Shown here one piece after another: positions 5,537-6,764 of a stretch of 6,764 nt of DNA. A model generated the notes under the pieces. It had not been told where the DNA came from. It did not search any database and saw only the letters and a list, made by a program, of their open reading frames with translations. The stretch covers positions 1 through 6,764 of the forward strand of contig DAOVRB010000056.1 of the NCBI GenBank assembly GCA_030628325.1. The letters run 5' to 3'. How positions within the stretch are numbered: position 1 is the first letter of the stretch; every line of letters starts with the position of its first letter. The DNA is from Methanomicrobiaceae archaeon. Its GTDB lineage: Archaea > Halobacteriota > Methanomicrobia > Methanomicrobiales > Methanomicrobiaceae. The translations under genes were made by a program, and so were the position numbers.

Positions 5537-6025
5537 TTAGCCCTCTATCAGTTCGTGAAATGTTTTTTGCAGTCTGCCAACGTCACTGCGGCTCATCTGT
5601 TCTGTGTATTCAAGTATGTCTGCGTTAAATTCTTCGGCAGATGACAGAAGGTCTTTCACCTCCGCTCTGGTAATGGAGAAATCCACATAATACTGCTTAT
5701 CTACCCGTTCCTTTTTTGCCAGTTCAATGGCATTGTTTTCAAGGTTGTAGAGTTTTTTTAGCAGGATGATCGCTCCCGAATGGTTCTCACATTTGATCCC
5801 TGTTTTAAAGAGGAGGGCAAGCACCATGTAGAACATACTGTAGTATACCATCGAAACTGCTTCTTCAATGCGGGAATTGTCAAGCAGTATCCGTGCAGAG
5901 ATGAGATAACTCTCTGACTTCTGCAGATATGCCACTTTAAGTCCATCGCTCGGCTCTACGACCCGGAGCTGACCCTGACTATAGAGTTTATGCAGGAACT
6001 CGTGTCTTTTCGTAATATTCCTCAA
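5537..6025 (-). CDS. HEPN-domain protein (UPF0332-like), probable toxin partner of the nucleotidyltransferase
   Basis: A 162-residue, mostly helical protein. The HEPN core spans about 31-143: an opening helix with SESYLISARILLDN, the diagnostic AVSMVYYSMFYMVLALLF helix (56-73), GIKCENHSG (76-84) and a final helical pair ending DILEYTEQM. HEPN proteins paired with minimal nucleotidyltransferases are often RNases held in check by nucleotidyl transfer. The usual RX4-6H catalytic motif is not evident; the nearest candidate is R107-VDKQ-Y112, with Tyr in place of His. The N-terminal 30 residues match the leader common in nucleotidyltransferase-linked HEPN proteins. The start is a TTG at 6023-6025 with GGGAG directly adjacent, and the gene overlaps the preceding one by 38 bases, so coupled translation is likely. 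Toxin activity is inferred from gene pairing. Confidence 0.8.
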   Translation of the reverse strand: MRNITKRHEFLHKLYSQGQLRVVEPSDGLKVAYLQKSESYLISARILLDNSRIEEAVSMVYYSMFYMVLALLFKTGIKCENHSGAIILLKKLYNLENNAIELAKKERVDKQYYVDFSITRAEVKDLLSSAEEFNADILEYTEQMSRSDVGRLQKTFHELIEG

Positions 6026-6542
6026 CTCCCTTAAGAATTACATGATCTTTTTCGATCTCCCTGATGAGAATGGTTGACCTGTCGAATTCCCCTGTTTTTA
6101 TGCTGAGTTTTGAGTGTATCCTCTCCAGATCACGTTTCAGTTTACGGTCCTCTGTTTTGATGTATACATCAATATCGCTCTTTTGCAGAGCGGTGCCTTT
6201 TGCGTAACTGCCAAAAAGAACGGCAAGCCGGATATCCGGGTGCTGCTGGATACTCTGAATGATGGATCGCAGACGGGGATACGTATGGAGCATCCGGGTG
6301 AGCCTGTACAATTCCACGATCATGATGTACGTTCGTGCCTCAAGTGTGTTTTTTATGAAATACACCTTGTTTTTTCCCTCTTCCCGGTAATCAATAACAT
6401 TGTCACAGGAAAGGATTTTGAGTTTCCTCAACACGGTTGTATGAGTCGCACCGAGGTCTTTTGCTATCGCACGGGGGTGGGATTCGACCCTGAGGAGGGT
6501 GATTACGATCTCATATGTCAGATTTCGTTCCACATGGAACAT
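5988..6542 (-). CDS. Winged-helix / minimal nucleotidyltransferase fusion protein (probable antitoxin and autoregulator)
   Basis: A 184-residue two-domain protein. Residues about 5-67 form a winged helix-turn-helix (NLTYEIVITLL, then HPRAIAKDLGATHTTVLRKLKIL as the HTH, then a wing with NKVYFIKN). Residues about 95-184 are a MNT-type nucleotidyltransferase with GSYAKG at 111-116 and SDIDVY at 122-127 (D123 and D125 bind metal); D154 in GEFDRSTI is a possible third acidic residue. Known for MntA-HepT-like pairs: the transferase modifies its HEPN partner with nucleotides and neutralises it. Here the DNA-binding domain adds a likely repressor function. The ATG at 6540-6542 is chosen because the frame further upstream (to 6683) is low-complexity and not protein-like. 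The ribosome site is weak (GGA), and the ATG lies inside an 18-bp palindrome. The stop lies inside the HEPN gene. Confidence 0.82.
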   Translation of the reverse strand: MFHVERNLTYEIVITLLRVESHPRAIAKDLGATHTTVLRKLKILSCDNVIDYREEGKNKVYFIKNTLEARTYIMIVELYRLTRMLHTYPRLRSIIQSIQQHPDIRLAVLFGSYAKGTALQKSDIDVYIKTEDRKLKRDLERIHSKLSIKTGEFDRSTILIREIEKDHVILKGVEEYYEKTRVPA

Positions 6543-6552
6543 ATATGTTCCA
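6527..6552 (-). promoter_or_regulatory. Candidate operator: palindrome over the start codon
   Basis: TGGAACATATATGTTCCA (6535-6552) is a perfect 18-bp palindrome that contains the start codon of the winged-helix nucleotidyltransferase gene. An additional half-site lies at 6527-6531, so the sites run GTTCC-4 bases-GGAAC-6 bases-GTTCC. A dimeric winged-helix protein bound here would block initiation. Part of the run lies in coding sequence, which adds to the interest. Confidence 0.5.
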
Positions 6553-6764
6553 ATGCATATGAGGTTTTTGGGGGATCGAAGGGGGGAGTGGGTGTGTATC
6601 TGTGCCTGGCAGAGTGAAGTTGTTGGGCGTTGTAAGTAGGAATGTGATGGAAGTGGAAATTGATAATGGTGATGGCCGAGCATCCCTCATGTTCCAGCTG
6701 TTGTGTGTACTGCGACAAAAAATGGTGAAGAGCAACATCCAGAAAAACAGGGATTAAAACTTGG
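6553..6764. other. Region upstream of the nucleotidyltransferase gene
   Basis: No credible gene is seen up to the window edge; open frames here are short and of low complexity. On the minus strand the CATATGCAT stretch (6554-6562) is the only TATA-like sequence near the start, and at about 15 bases it is too close for a normal leader. Transcription could begin at or just inside the annotated start. Confidence 0.35.

Noticed and set aside
6114..6617. Plus-strand open frame of 167 codons opposite the nucleotidyltransferase
   Set aside because: It is the shadow of a gene with clear domain motifs on the other strand and has no recognisable features.
6543..6683. N-terminal extension of the nucleotidyltransferase to an ATG at 6683
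   Set aside because: The 47 extra residues are rich in His, Pro, Ser and Thr without pattern, and the winged-helix domain begins right after the downstream ATG.
1..6764. CRISPR array or rRNA genes
   Set aside because: No regularly spaced direct repeats and no rRNA-like conserved blocks were seen on either strand.

Overview
The window looks like a chromosomal segment of a methanogenic archaeon, most likely of the Methanomicrobiales (a Methanospirillum-like genome would fit, but this is inference). The reasons are a PEGA-domain surface protein with a C-terminal membrane anchor, a DUF504/UPF0248 (MJ1316-type) protein, a DmpI-like tautomerase, a CxxCxxCC (YkgJ-type) protein, a HEPN/nucleotidyltransferase pair, and archaeal-type TATA boxes. 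At three genes the TATA-like box is centred about 38-39 bases before the start codon.

Layout. Left part (1-2144): the 3' end of a beta-propeller/PEGA surface protein on the plus strand converges on a complete 539-residue family II (DHH) inorganic pyrophosphatase with a CBS-DRTGG-CBS insert on the minus strand. A stem-loop plus T-run lies between them. Middle-left (2145-3254): a promoter region contains a 123-bp MITE-like element with near-perfect 14-bp inverted ends. It is followed by an FMN-binding split-barrel (PPOX-like) gene on the plus strand, which converges on a short DUF504 gene on the minus strand. Middle (3255-3997): more than 700 bases with no credible gene. It is AT-rich and full of inverted repeats, including a cloverleaf-like element (3613-3757: one long outer stem enclosing three hairpins) with a strong hairpin on each side, and then a second copy of one end of the MITE-like element (3892-3923). 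This is the least explained part of the window.

Right part (3998-6542): all genes are on the minus strand. Reading with transcription they are a winged-helix/nucleotidyltransferase fusion and a HEPN protein (overlapping by 38 bp, a probable toxin-antitoxin type module), a CxxCxxCC metal-binding protein, then a 4-oxalocrotonate tautomerase homologue and an RDD membrane protein coupled through an ATGA overlap. A perfect 18-bp palindrome covers the start codon of the nucleotidyltransferase gene and is a good candidate operator for self-regulation by its N-terminal winged helix.

Apart from the nucleotidyltransferase-HEPN pair and the tautomerase-RDD pair, the neighbours do not form an obvious pathway. 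The mobile-element ends and the structured gene-free interval mark the middle as a probable insertion hot spot.
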